Shown one piece after another: positions 25,309-36,582 of a stretch of 64,000 nucleotides of DNA (position 1 is the first letter of the stretch; each line of letters opens with the position of its first letter). This DNA is from Ephydatia muelleri (Eukaryota > Porifera > Demospongiae > Spongillida > Spongillidae). A program made the position numbers and the translations under genes. Below the pieces are notes generated by a model, which saw only the letters and a list, made by a program, of their open reading frames with translations, was not told the origin of the DNA and made no database searches. The stretch spans positions 6,468,768 through 6,532,767 of the forward strand of contig JABACO010000019.1 in the NCBI GenBank assembly GCA_013339895.1, written 5' to 3'.

Positions 25309-25543
25309 TTATATAGTGCAGCTAGTGCTAGAGAGAAACTCAATTAGCTTTTTCTGAAATAAATGCACTGCAATTGTATTATGGTCTGTGTTTTCACTAA
25401 TTACAACAAAGCAAGTGTGATGAAGTTGGCCATTATCTTGGTAATAGCATAAAAACGGATGAATAGTAGCATATGTTGAATTCCAATGAACTGCATCTTG
25501 AACAATACATTTATAGTTTTCTGAAAAATCTGAAACCACTATA
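25309..25543 (-). pseudogene. VSDFSENYK-family exon, inverted, core domain
   Basis: On the minus strand reads VVSDFSENYKCIVQDAVHWN, then ATIHPFLCYY and CFVVISENTDHNTIAVHLFQ. This is the most conserved block of the family; the acidic D(F)SENY and the ISE/D..NHDT-like motifs could be part of a catalytic centre (inference). The preceding part of the frame lies at 27820-28116 on the same strand, separated by foldback DNA. An inverted duplicate of 177 bp of this exon is at 27169-27345. Confidence 0.65.
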
Positions 25544-27168
25544 TGGGACAGTTTCCGCGAAAATGTCCTATGTTTTATAACATTAAAACTATAAAAATGC
25601 TCTGCGCGTGAATCGTCGTAGCGTCCGAACGGTTAATGCTGTCGACTTCCTATTTTCACCACATGATGCCACACCATCTCTCTATGGATAAATCGAATGT
25701 TGTCTCTTAGCTCCACTCCCTGGAGAAAATACAAGAGTTCTTACCTCCAGGGGTTCGAAACACGAGTATTTCCCTGCAGGAGTGTCGGCATTGCCTCAAA
25801 TTCGGTTTCCAGTTAGAGAAACTCTTGAGGTACTTAAACATCCTTTTCCTTAATTTTTACTTCAAATAGCGTTTAAGGTAGTTAACCGACGCTCGTGTCC
25901 ACGCCCCCATCCGCTACATAAAGGCCGGGGCGCATGCGCATGACACACGTGCTTGCGATTCTCGTAATACGTGTATTTTGTTTTGTTTTTTCCTCCGTCA
26001 CTATGACGGGATTGGGGCAGGGTCGGCACGCCCACGGATGGGCAGTGCCTAGTCACACCCCCAAACGGGAGGGGTTTAGCCATGCATTGCACAACTTTGT
26101 TTATCATAAGCAATGCAATCCCCGGCAATGCATTGCAAAACGATGCTTATCATAAGCAATGCAATCCCAATGCATTGCTTATCATGAGCAATTTAATTCC
26201 AATGCATTGCTAATTTATTTCTTTTGCATTGCACAACTATGCTTATCATAAGCTATGCAATCAAAATGCATTGCACAACTATGCTTATCAAAAGCAATGC
26301 AATATAATACATCAATCATATACTTCTATTGCATTGCACAACTATGCTTATCATAAGCAATGCAATCCCCATGCATTGCACAACTATGTTTATCATAAGC
26401 AATTTAATTCCAATGCATTGCTAATTTATTCTATTGCATTAAGCAACTATGCTATAAGCAATGCAATCCCAATGCATTGCACAAACATGATTATCATAAG
26501 CTATGCAATCCCAATGCATTGCACATCTATTATCATAAGCAATGCAATATAATGCATTAATCACTATGCTTATCATAAGCAATGCAATCCGAATGCATTG
26601 CACAACTATTGCTTATGATAAGCATAGTTGTTTAATGCAATAGAAATAAATTAGCAATGCATCAAATTGGTAACGCATCTAACGTAACTGCATCCGGTCG
26701 ATCGCTATCCATAGCTTGGAGGTTAACAGGTGATAAGATATTTGCTTTCTAAGTTAAAGCACATTTCCCGCTAGTTTCGCGGGTTGGGTCTAAATATTAT
26801 AGCGGGAAATGTGCTTTAACTTAGAAAGCAAATATCTTATCACCTGTTGAAGTAAAAATTAAGAAAAAGGATATTTAAGTACCTCAAGAGTTTCTCTAAC
26901 TGGAAACCGAATTTGAGGCAATGCCGACACTCCTGCAGGGAAATACTCGTGTTTCGAACCCCTGAAGGTAAGAACTCTTGTATTTTCCCCAGGGAGTGGA
27001 GCTAAGAGACAATATTCTATTCATCCATAGAGAGATGGTGTGGCATCATGTGGTGAAAATAGGAAGTCGACAGCATTAACCGTTCGGACGCTACGACGAT
27101 TCACGCGCAGAGCATTTTTATAGTTATAATGTTATAAAACATAGGACATTTTCGCGGAAACTGTCCCA
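25544..27168. mobile_element. FB3: 1.6-kb foldback element interrupting the VSDFSENYK gene
   Basis: Ends TGGGACAGTTTCCGCG and its reverse complement, as in FB1. Arms about 25544-25870 and 26840-27168 match closely. The centre holds a palindromic minisatellite (26085-26640) and a secondary hairpin built on AAGCACATTTCCCGCTAG (26713-26850). The palindrome continues 177 bp into flanking coding DNA on both sides. Confidence 0.85.
26085..26640. repeat. self-palindromic ~38-bp minisatellite
   Basis: About a dozen imperfect units of the type TGCATTGCACAACTATGC followed by TTATCATAAGCAATGCAAT. Each unit is itself a palindrome centred on GCTTATCATAAGC, so every repeat can form a small hairpin. Confidence 0.9.
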
Positions 27169-27345
27169 TATAGTGGTTTCAGATTTTTCAGAAAACTATA
27201 AATGTATTGTTCAAGATGCAGTTCATTGGAATTCAACATATGCTACTATTCATCCGTTTTTATGCTATTACCAAGATAATGGCCAACTTCATCACACTTG
27301 CTTTGTTGTAATTAGTGAAAACACAGACCATAATACAATTGCAGT
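27169..27345 (+). repeat. inverted duplicate of flanking transposon exon
   Basis: Reverse complement of 25367-25543 with almost no differences; it therefore encodes the same VSDFSENYK peptide on the plus strand. It ends exactly at the Val codon before HLFQ and then passes into foldback sequence. Confidence 0.9.
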
Positions 27346-27815
27346 TTCGCGGGTTGGGTCTAATATAATATAATATTATATATTACCGCGAAACTAGCGG
27401 GAAATGTGCTTTAACTATATTAGACCCAACCCGCGAAACTAGCGGGAAATGTGCTTTAACTATATTAGACCCAACCCGCGAAACTAGCGGGAAATGTGCT
27501 TTAACTTAGAAAGCAAATATCTTATCACCTGTTGAAGTAAAAATTAACGAAAAGGGTATTTAAGTACCTCAAGAGCTTCTCTAACTGAATTTGAGGTAAT
27601 GCCGACACTCCTGCAGGGAAATACTCGTGTTTCGAACCCCTGGAGGTAAGACCTCTTGTATTTTCCCCAGGGAGTGGAGCTAAGAGACAATATTCGATTT
27701 ATCCATAGAGAGATGGTGTGGCATCATGTGGTGAAAATAGGAAGTCGACAGCATTAACCGTTCGGACGCTACGACGATTCACGCGCAGAGCATTTTTATG
27801 TTATAAAACATAGGA
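27346..27815. repeat. three 43-44-bp tandem units plus a partial FB3 right arm
   Basis: Units containing TTAGACCCAACCCGCGAAAC and TAGCGGGAAATGTGCTTTAA recur at about 27378-27420, 27421-27463 and 27464-27506. The following 300 bp are a copy of the FB3 right half ending at ACATAGGAC. Confidence 0.8.
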
Positions 27816-27819
27816 CCCA

Positions 27820-28116
27820 TAATATTGATCAGGTCCTTTAATTGATTTAAAAAAACTATTTTGAACTTTTGCTATATAATCAAGGTACTTTTAATTTTTG
27901 TAGTATATGAATCTAAAAATTCTTCTACTGGCTGTACAACAGTGATAAGGCTTGAGCGATCTGTTTGTGTCCACTGCTGGTATTGAATATTATCTATCAA
28001 ATTATTTGTGCATCCGTTCTTCAAGATGATCAGTCCCAGGGCACTGGGTACATTTGTTTAAGTAGCAGTCTCTACTAGGGGAGTCACACATAATAGCTTC
28101 TAAACAATGGCTGTAA
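27820..28116 (-). pseudogene. VSDFSENYK-family middle part, inverted
   Basis: Minus strand from 28116 reads YSHCLEAIMCDSPSRDCYLN, KCTQCPGTD and, after stops and shifts, IPAVDTNRSLK-like sequence and EEFLDSYTTKIKSTLI. The C-x4-C/C-x2-C cysteine cluster precedes the VSDFSENYK block in intact relatives. The upstream boundary (28116) is the end of a MITE, downstream is foldback DNA. Confidence 0.6.
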
Positions 28117-28228
28117 TCCCAGCAACAAATTCTTGGCCAAGATTCTTGGCAAGATGGCCAAGATCCTGGATGCCAAGATCTTGCCAGGATGCCAAGATCT
28201 TGCCAGGATGCCAAGATCTTGCCAGGAG
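28117..28228. mobile_element. AAGATCTTGG-type MITE at inversion breakpoint 2
   Basis: Begins CCCAGCAACAAATTCTTGG after GGCTGTAAT. Contains three tandem AGGATGCCAAGATCTTGCC units. Confidence 0.75.
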
Positions 28229-28562
28229 GCTAAAAAGTCACCAACTTAAACTAAATTAGATTCATTGTAGGAAAGGATAGATTTGCAAAAATATGTAAGG
28301 CTGATACCTCTGGGATCAACTGATACTACATGTAGTTATAATGAAAAATAACACAAGAATGTACAACTCAATACATTATTATCTAGTGCTTTTCATAGAC
28401 GTTTGGCAGATAAAATATTACATCAGTAGGAGAATGTTTGTTAGCTTTGTATTGTTTTCTTTCCACCTGCAGTGCGATCGCTCATTTATGCTCATGATCA
28501 AAATTTGCAAAAACAATGTTTTTGTTTACACGTAAAAAATTCGTACCACGTGCTTTATATTT

Positions 28563-28662
28563 ATGCCACCGAAAAGTATGTCGAAGCGTACAGTGAAACC
28601 TCCTGGTAGATACCAACATGAGAACATCGAAATTGCTATAGATGGTAAACGAGCTGAAGATC
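28563..28662 (+). CDS. possible first exon of a transposon gene
   Basis: ATG followed by 33 codons (MPPKSMSKRTVKPPGRYQHE and on to GKRAED) and a consensus donor gtaagt. Basic and short. I cannot join it with certainty to a next exon; candidates lie at about 29450-29515 and 29606-29690. Confidence 0.35.
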
Positions 28663-28699
28663 GTAAGTATTATAATCTCATCTTATAGTACTGAATTTG

Positions 28700-29445
28700 C
28701 ATGTCATGCGCGCATATATCACCTCGAAGCTAAGACATATGAATTAATACGACGTGCGACAATGATCATATGCATTAGCATACGACATCCCAGCTGGTGT
28801 TTTTTTTAACCGGCGGACTGCTTTATGTATGCATACCTACGCCCCACCCCCAATGAAGGCACAGATGAGGCGAAAATGGGAATTGCGCACGGTTTTCAAA
28901 TACCCCACCCCTGACCAAACGCTGTAGTAGGGCCCGGCCGCCCGACTGTACCCCCGGCCTTCTTGGTCAATGCAAATCCCACCCAAATGCCCCATCTGTG
29001 CCCGCACTTGGGGGGGGGGGGGGGGGGGGGGGGGGGGAAGACCATCGATAGGTGTATTATGGGTACGTATACGTCTCAGAGCGAGACTGAGTTGGATATA
29101 TAAGCTTTTAGTCTGTATTAGTTTTACACACCATCAACGAAATAAGCAACGCCCACGCTTTCAGGTTAACAAATTCATGTGTCGACTTCCGTATGATTCA
29201 TTTACCGCTCAGATCGTGAATCGTGAATATAACTTTGCAATTTCTATATTCATATCCAGAACCATGTACACTTCTATGTTTAGAGAATATGCTTGCAATA
29301 CATAATCACAGTAGACTTAAACACCCTGGAAAGGACCTCATCTGGGTCTATAAAGGAAAACGTTATTCTGTTCATTTCAAGCATTTGAAGGGTATACTCT
29401 ATATGTATCCATCCAGTTAAAATAAGAAAGTACTTGTTCTTATAT
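28700..29445. other. non-coding DNA with 28-bp poly-G run (29010-29037)
   Basis: No convincing exon. The plus-strand ORF through the G tract (poly-Gly) is an artefact. A weak frame at 29223-29420 is not recognisable. Confidence 0.35.
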
Positions 29446-29682
29446 GCAGGAGATGCAACCCCCTGGTCTCAAAGACTCTGCATCTGATGATGAGAGAAAC
29501 AGTAGTGATGACCAAGTGGTATGCAACAAAATGTTATTACAATATTACTTTTACCAAGTACTGCATGTGCACAGTCATTAGTAAACTATCGACATGATAA
29601 TAGGAATGTGGAAACGGAAAAGGAAAAGGAACAGAAATGGAGAAAGCAGTTCCGAAGAGACCAGCAGTTGATTTAAGAAGTG

Positions 29683-30112
29683 AGGTATGAGATCCATTTA
29701 AACATTCATCCAAATCTATGTCATCATGCTGAAGATTTTAATGTACTAGCAGAGTGGCACTTTTTTGCCACATCACATGGAAAAAGTGATGGTGTGGCTG
29801 GTAATCTTAAGCGAATGGCTGCTAAAGCAAGTTTGCAGAGGCCAAATGAAGATCAGATATTGAATGCAAAGAAGCTTTATGAATTTGCATCAAATGAAAT
29901 TGCAGGGATGAGTTTTTTGCTATGTTGCCAATTAGGAGTATAATAAAGAAGAAAAATTTTTGCAAGCAAGATTTCTGAAATCAAAAACTTTACCTGGAAC
30001 ACAGAAATATCATTGTTTTAAGCCATTAAGTACTACAATGGTAGAAGTGAAACAGTATTCTGCTGCTGAACAAAAGTACAACAAGCGAATAATGAAAAAT
30101 GTCGCATCTTAA
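29683..30112 (+). pseudogene. VSDFSENYK-family C-terminal exon
   Basis: Reads NLCHHAEDFNVLAEWHFFAT, SHGKSDGVAGNLKRMAAKAS and LQRPNEDQI, then ASNEIAGMSF. After a one-base shift at about 29940 it continues FLQARFLKSKTLPGTQKYHC, FKPLSTT and VKQYSAAEQ to a TAA at 30110-30112. H-H and GK-GVxG-KR motifs are the conserved C-terminal signature of the family. It points in the opposite direction to the middle part at 25309-28116. A candidate upstream exon (acidic, about 29606-29678) has an acceptor but no clear link. Confidence 0.65.
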
Positions 30113-30413
30113 GCTCTGTGCTGTAAACATGACGTTCTTAATTCATTTAAACTATCCTATATATAACATAACACATTCATTAAACATTATTCAAAGACAG
30201 TTTAAAGGATAGGGGGTTGGTAGCAAAGGTTCCTAATTATAATTCGTGTCACTATTTTGATGGCTTTATTTCCACTGACTGCACACTCCCCCCCCCCCCC
30301 CCCCCCCAAAGTCGGTCATTGCACCATATGCAAGCCAATCACATTCGTCCTTGTATGCGTTGAACATTTCTTATTTTACGAACGAAGCAAGCACTACATT
30401 GTTTGTACATGCA
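30113..30413. other. subterminal non-coding DNA with 20-bp poly-C run
   Basis: The C run is at about 30288-30307. Nothing else recognised between the last exon and the right terminal repeat. Confidence 0.45.
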
Positions 30414-30824
30414 TAGCGGTTAATTATCACCTTTGTAAGGATTCTTAAGAGTCGTCTACATTTGTACTTCAGCGCAATGCAGTTCAATAACACCTTGGCA
30501 TTCCATCGAGCAATCTTGAACATAGGACACCAAGACTAGGTAATTAATATTGCTTAAAGAAAAAATGAGAAAAAAATGTCCGTTTATAATTGGTAGTAAA
30601 ATCTAGGCTTCAAATTGATATTGGCACTTACTTTTCTGTTCCTAAGCTGAATTTGAAAGATAGAAAGGTAGCTATAGATGCCAGCTGTGTATGTAGAAAA
30701 AAAAGATCACAAAGGCTCTTACGTAGAAAAAGATATAGACATTGTTTACATAAGTGGTTAGAATTGTGGTCAACTCATAACGTACGAAATCGTTGAAGTC
30801 AAGAGTTAATAATTTATATTCTTA
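30414..30824 (-). repeat. right terminal inverted repeat of the 15-kb element
   Basis: Reverse complement matches 15806-16210 along the full length. Outer end AATTTATATTCTTA; inner end TAGCGGTTAATTATC. Confidence 0.85.
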
Positions 30825-31044
30825 GTATCATGGATATATCTCAGACACATGTGTGATGGATTGGTTAAGATTGACCCTTTTTGCTTTTTGTCCAATCAGT
30901 CTTATTCATAACTAACCATCTAATACGGATCACAATGAGCTGAGGTGTTATAAAACGCAAAATTGACATTAACCACATTTTGACCATTTTATAGCTGTGT
31001 TACGTAAACCAGGAGGCGTTTTTATTTATGATGTGCCAATAATC

Positions 31045-31492
31045 GACAGTTTCGCATCACGGATATTTTATAAAACGTTATTTTAAAAAATGCATCGCGC
31101 TTCATTCGTTGGGAGCGCGTGTTGCATGCAATAATTGTGCGAATCGGCTGGAAATGTGTATTAACGTTGCACAGCTGTATCTTCGTAACAGATAAAATAA
31201 CAATTAACAAACAGGACATATCAATAGCGACAGGACCCCTCTACCTATGCACCGAAATTGATGCGATTTGAACGCGTCTACCTGAAGTTGTGGAGGTTTT
31301 GGACCCCGTGGGGTATCGGACCTCGTAACGTCGACACTATTCTTATGCAAGACACCAAAGTATATTTTCACACAGAGAAATGTGGTGTAGTATGAAGTGT
31401 TGAAAATTGGAACCGATAGCCTTATAACTGTTCGGAAGTTAATACGCGATGCATTTTTATAAAATGTTCGTGAGGCCATTTTCGCGGAAACA
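31045..31492. mobile_element. FB-family deletion derivative
   Basis: A short left-end piece (31045-31108, ACGGATATTTTATAAAACG) is joined directly to a right half (31109-31492) ending in TTTTCGCGGAAACAG. The left arm interior is missing. Confidence 0.7.
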
Positions 31493-32018
31493 GTCTTATT
31501 TCACTCATATCGCGATATAGACGATATCGGCAAAAGATCATATCGCGGCAGCACTGATACACAAGCATAGAATGACACTAGTCTTTATAAATTGGCATGT
31601 TTGTGTCAGAGATATAATATATAGATTATCTTTGTTATCTCAATTATTAAAACATTATAAATAGAAACGCCCCTGGTTTACATAACACATTACAGCCATA
31701 AATGGTCAACAAGCCGGGAGTCCAAATTTTGCACTTCAACACCTCATTATGATACATATTTGGTGGTTAGTTATTGCAATGTCATGCAAAATAGAACTGT
31801 TGTGACTTGACCCAGTGTAGCAGCCAATAGAGAGTGAATCTGTGATACCTACGTCCAAATGTACTCGGTACCCAGACCCTTATACCTCCTGACGGCTGTA
31901 TAAATAAAACCGGAATTGGAATATAAACTGAATATATACATGTACAAGTTTAAAATATTGTTCATGAGTGAGATGAAACTTGACTACAATAAAAAGAAAC
32001 TCAGTGTAGTATGAAAAA
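31493..32018. other. 3' flank of the MAGUK gene
   Basis: AT-rich DNA downstream of the minus-strand stop codon, presumably including its 3' UTR. I could not identify a confident polyadenylation signal. Confidence 0.4.
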
Positions 32019-35000
32019 TCAGCAATCCTGGATCCAATTTGCAGGTACCCACTGTACTGCCTCTTCAACTCTTTTTGTCACTTCTCTTAGCATATCTGTG
32101 GCAACTTGCAGGTTATCATTGACGATGGTCCAGTCAAAGTAGTGTCCATATTGCTGCTCTATAGTGCAGCTAATCTCTACAAGATTCTGCAATTTGCTAA
32201 TCTAAAAATAAAGATTTTAATGTTTGTATTGAAATGTAAATTAGCATTAGTAGTGTAAAAAAAAGGGCATGTTCACATGACAGTTTAACGTTACGCAAAG
32301 GGCATGAAAATTTGTAAATGGTACAGGTTATAGTGGATTGTAAATACAGTTGATTGACAGCGCAGTATAAAGTTAGGGCTCAAAAAACAAGCAAATCTAT
32401 GCCTTGGATTAACAACAAATCACGAGTTGAATTTGCTCAATTTTGGTCTGGATATTTGTAGTACACTTTGCCATGTACAAAAAAGTTCTTATGGGATTTC
32501 ACAAATTCTCTTTAAACATCATATTCCCTTTACATGGCAAATAAACACCCCCTCGTCGTGTATGGGAATGTACATGGCATTTGAATAGAAGGTGCAAGAC
32601 TTCAAAAAAGCACATACATGTAAGGGTGATTATATCATAAGTTCATTGCTACTCACTCCCTAGAGAAAAGCTTTTGGAAATTAAGAATCAGTGGTTGGGA
32701 TCGACATAGGTATGTTCCATATCCTATTTTTATACTGAGTATTAATTACCCTAGTTCGTAATTCGTAGCATCATTAAGAAGCTGGTTGAGCTCTAGATCT
32801 TACAATGCCTAGGTATCACCCCTCCTCATCATGGAAACATGCATCTCATGGGTTATTGAATGGACATGTATGCTAGACTAGATATCCAGCAAGTTTGCAT
32901 ATATGCTTTTCGTATCCATTATTGATAATGAAGGTAGATTAATAAGATCAACATATTCAACATAACTTACAGAGAATGAATGCAGTTCTTCTGTTCCAGA
33001 TGGTGATGTTAATCTCTTACTATGTTCTGGTGTTGTCTTTCTGGACACTTGAAGCCTCTCCAGAGATGGTGAGCAGATAAATATGATATATGGCATCAAA
33101 CCAGAATTGCGAATCTTCTTCAATGTCTGAAGGTGCCAAGAGCCAAGCTTATGACCATACATAAATACTTTGCATTGGTAAGCAACTTGTCCCTCCACGT
33201 AGAATAATATAGTACTACAGTGTAGTAATTGATGATGGAATCACTTACCTACATGTAATTAATACAACATTCCAATGGCTTTTGAATACTTGTGTAACTC
33301 TAGAAAACTCATTGCAATTAAGAATGCAGTTGATACATGGTAATGATATTTGTTATATTTCACGTTCATTTTGATGGTTTTGTTTTGATACCGAACTGAA
33401 TTGTCTTCCTACTTTAATTCTACTATCAAATGGGCCTTCTAGTTGATACATATAGCTGAAGTGAATGACTATAAATGCTAAAGCAGATTGCTTAATTGTT
33501 AAAATTAAGAAGACCGCTAAAAACCTTCACACAAAAGTATTAAACTAATTATGAGCTTGGGTCAGGATCAAGCTATAAATGAATTTGTCTGTACCTGATC
33601 CACAATGCAAATAGATGAAGTACATGTATGCTTTGCACTGCTTTTGTAACCATAAAAATCCAGGATGTCCCACAATGAAGGAAAATTAGACAGCCATCAC
33701 AAGTAGGCTTTAGTGAGCATTCATCATTAATAACCGGTCCAAATAGCTAATTATCTATATATATATTAATTTTTCTCCATTAATGCTTAAATAAAGACAA
33801 AGCTAAACAACTCATAATCAAGTGCCCCAGCATTAATAACTCTGCTATGGAATAGTTTATTACTGTTTTAGCAAAGGATATGAACATTTACGGGCTATTG
33901 CATCCATAATGTTGTTTATGTATTCTATGGTCATTAAACAGCATTGTGTGTAATGCATATTTGCACAGCTTTACAGTAGTCAGGTTTTGTTATGCAAGAA
34001 TAATTTATCTGTCCGTGCTGTTAGTGAGCATTCGTCATTAATAATTGCACCACTCTCTATAGCTATGAAACACATACATACATGTATATCAGTGCAAACA
34101 ACATTATACCTGAGGATGTAACTTAAGAATCGGAATGTAATTTGACTCCATAATCCTTTTCACTGTATTGTATGCAACACCATATATGAATCCGCCTTGT
34201 TCTATGTATTCCAAAAGGCTATCTTGATGACCTTCTCTGTCCATATCTTCCTTACTGACAAAGTAATAGTCTGTGCCATGAATCTCATCAGCTTGAATAG
34301 GACGTGTTGTATCTAAAGTTTGTAACATATACATGATAAACCAAAACACAGGTAGCGAATAATGGTCACACATGCAGGCTTTGAAGCAATATGAATGTTG
34401 GAGTAGGAGCCTTGAAAAGAAAAAAAAAACGCAACTAGAACCTCAGTCAATGCACAATATTTTCAACACAATTGTATTGTCAAGATCAGAAAATTCAGTG
34501 ACAAACAAAGCTGCATCAAATACAATCTGCCAGTTTTGATAATTGTATCATGCACATTCTGAAGCAAATGTGGTAAATTTTGTGAGTGACAGGCCAAGAT
34601 TGGAATGAGAGCACTCTTATCACCATTGCTGTTAAGCAGAGGTTATGCATATCATAACATTATATAAACACTCCAATGTTTATTTGAATGCATGTCATTG
34701 ACTTTAGTTTTAAGAGCTTGATATGCTTGATTGTAATTTACCACAACTGAGCTGTTATGGACAATATGGATTCAACACCCAACAGACTGCATTTGATATA
34801 CTAAATCATGTTTGAAGTTATACAACTATATCCTACATGTGGACATGGGTGTTTGTTACAAAACTATCTTCAGGACTAAATGATTTCCCTATCTGGCTAA
34901 AATATATATTATTTAGCAACCCAAAACTAACACCAGTATGCTGTTGTGTGATCCTCAATAGGATCTTTTTTTTTTAAAGTATTCTCATTATAGAAAATGG

Positions 35001-36535
35001 CCTCTAAGCAGAAACAATAATATGACCAGTGTGATGAGACATGCTTACATTTCAATACGGTGATTTGATATGGGGAGGTTGGAGGGGCAAATAAACATAC
35101 TGTCAGATTTTGTTCAGTAAATGTTCTAACGTCCCACTTAAATCGTGAGGCTGTTACGGCTATATGTATGCCTTAATTACATTAGCTCTGGAAATGTTAG
35201 TTGAACCCACTAAGATATTTTTGACTATTCCAATAATGGTTGAACCAGTTGCAAGGGCAATACACTGAAGTTTTAGATTTCTGTAATGCTGTTTAGACAG
35301 TTTAGTAGATCGACTGCAAGCATTTCATTTATTATTTCAACTGCAATTTGCTATACATTCTCTCACACCATGTTGATCTTGATTGCATACCACTATCATT
35401 ATTAGATTGGTATGATTTTATTGTCGTGCCTATTATATAAAGCTGGTACAAAAATGGATGGTCAGAGGAAGGCTCCATGTCTATCAATCTGCTACTTAAT
35501 ACAATACAGTTGACATGCCATTTGGATCAAGAGCAACAATAGTAATCAATACCCTGATGGGTAAGTGATTCGATATTCTGTTTATAAGTTCAGCCATTGA
35601 TAAGAAAGTAAAGCCTTAAACACTACCACTCAGGTTCAATTTTAACAGTGGGTATATATGATAGGTACTCTCATTGCTACTGCAATGTTAATATAATAAT
35701 TATTACATGTGACACATGCATGCACTTACGTTGAATGCACTCCGAAAAGTGACCTGGCTCCAGCTTAAGCAGTTGCTGTATTAAGGTTTTCTTTCCAACC
35801 CCGGGAGCTCCTGTGTTAGGAAAATGCATGCCAAATGTTCCTTTATAATAAAAAGTGTTATGAATATCTAACATACCAACAAGCACTATAGGTCTTTTCC
35901 TTCCAGGATCGGGGGAAAATTTAATCACATCTTCATATGTGACTACTTCATCGCCAATAGCTAAATAATCTGAAAGAAAAATATCTATGTGTAACACCAT
36001 TATCCTAAAGACCAACCAGGTGACAAATATCCTGTGGGAGACTGTAAACATTGATATGTTTGACTTATTACCGTTTTTTGAGCCTTGTTGGTAAAAAAAC
36101 TTTTTCTTCTTCCGTTTTGCAAAAACCGACATCAATCCTGAAAGAAAGTACCTATAATTACCTCACTACATATGAACACACATCCTGATGGACCAGTCTT
36201 CAATTAGAGTAGTGCGTCCAAATGCCAATGCAAATAAACAATAATCTTTATCAATCTAAACAGATTAGTAGTATCAAACTTTAGTATTTCCTTGCGTTTA
36301 CAAATAGCGATTCGGATAATGAAGTGTCTAGCCACAAAATAGCACTGAAACTTGCAAAATCACCTAGTACAGTGCTTGGACAAACACATTTTTTTGCAAT
36401 GCTTCGGGCTATACTGTATGACTAAGAGCTGAAATGAAGTAGAGAAGTAGACTAGGAATGGACTATGATACTTGGTTTACCATCACCACTTGATCTAAAA
36501 ATTACAAATCAGTGTACTGGTGTGTGTGTGTGTGT

Positions 36536-36582
<47 letters not shown>

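Larger units (their letters stand above)
15806..30824. mobile_element. 15-kb DNA transposon with ~410-bp terminal inverted repeats, decayed and rearranged
   Basis: Inverted repeats at 15806-16210 and 30414-30824 bound a 15.0-kb unit. Between them lie remains of a tnp2/DUF4218 transposase, a second transposon gene of the VSDFSENYK family cut into oppositely oriented pieces, and two copies of an unknown coiled-coil gene. TA precedes the left repeat and follows the right one, but no longer target duplication is clear. Nested inside are foldback elements (22023-22839, 25544-27168) and AAGATCTTGG-type MITEs. The unit starts 5 bp after FB2. Whether all genes belonged to one original element or to nested elements cannot be settled from this copy. 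Confidence 0.7.

Noticed and set aside
15806..30824. Polinton/Maverick virus-like transposon, because of the 15-kb size and long TIRs
   Set aside because: No protein-primed DNA polymerase B, retroviral-type integrase, ATPase or capsid gene could be recognised; the transposase present is tnp2-like.
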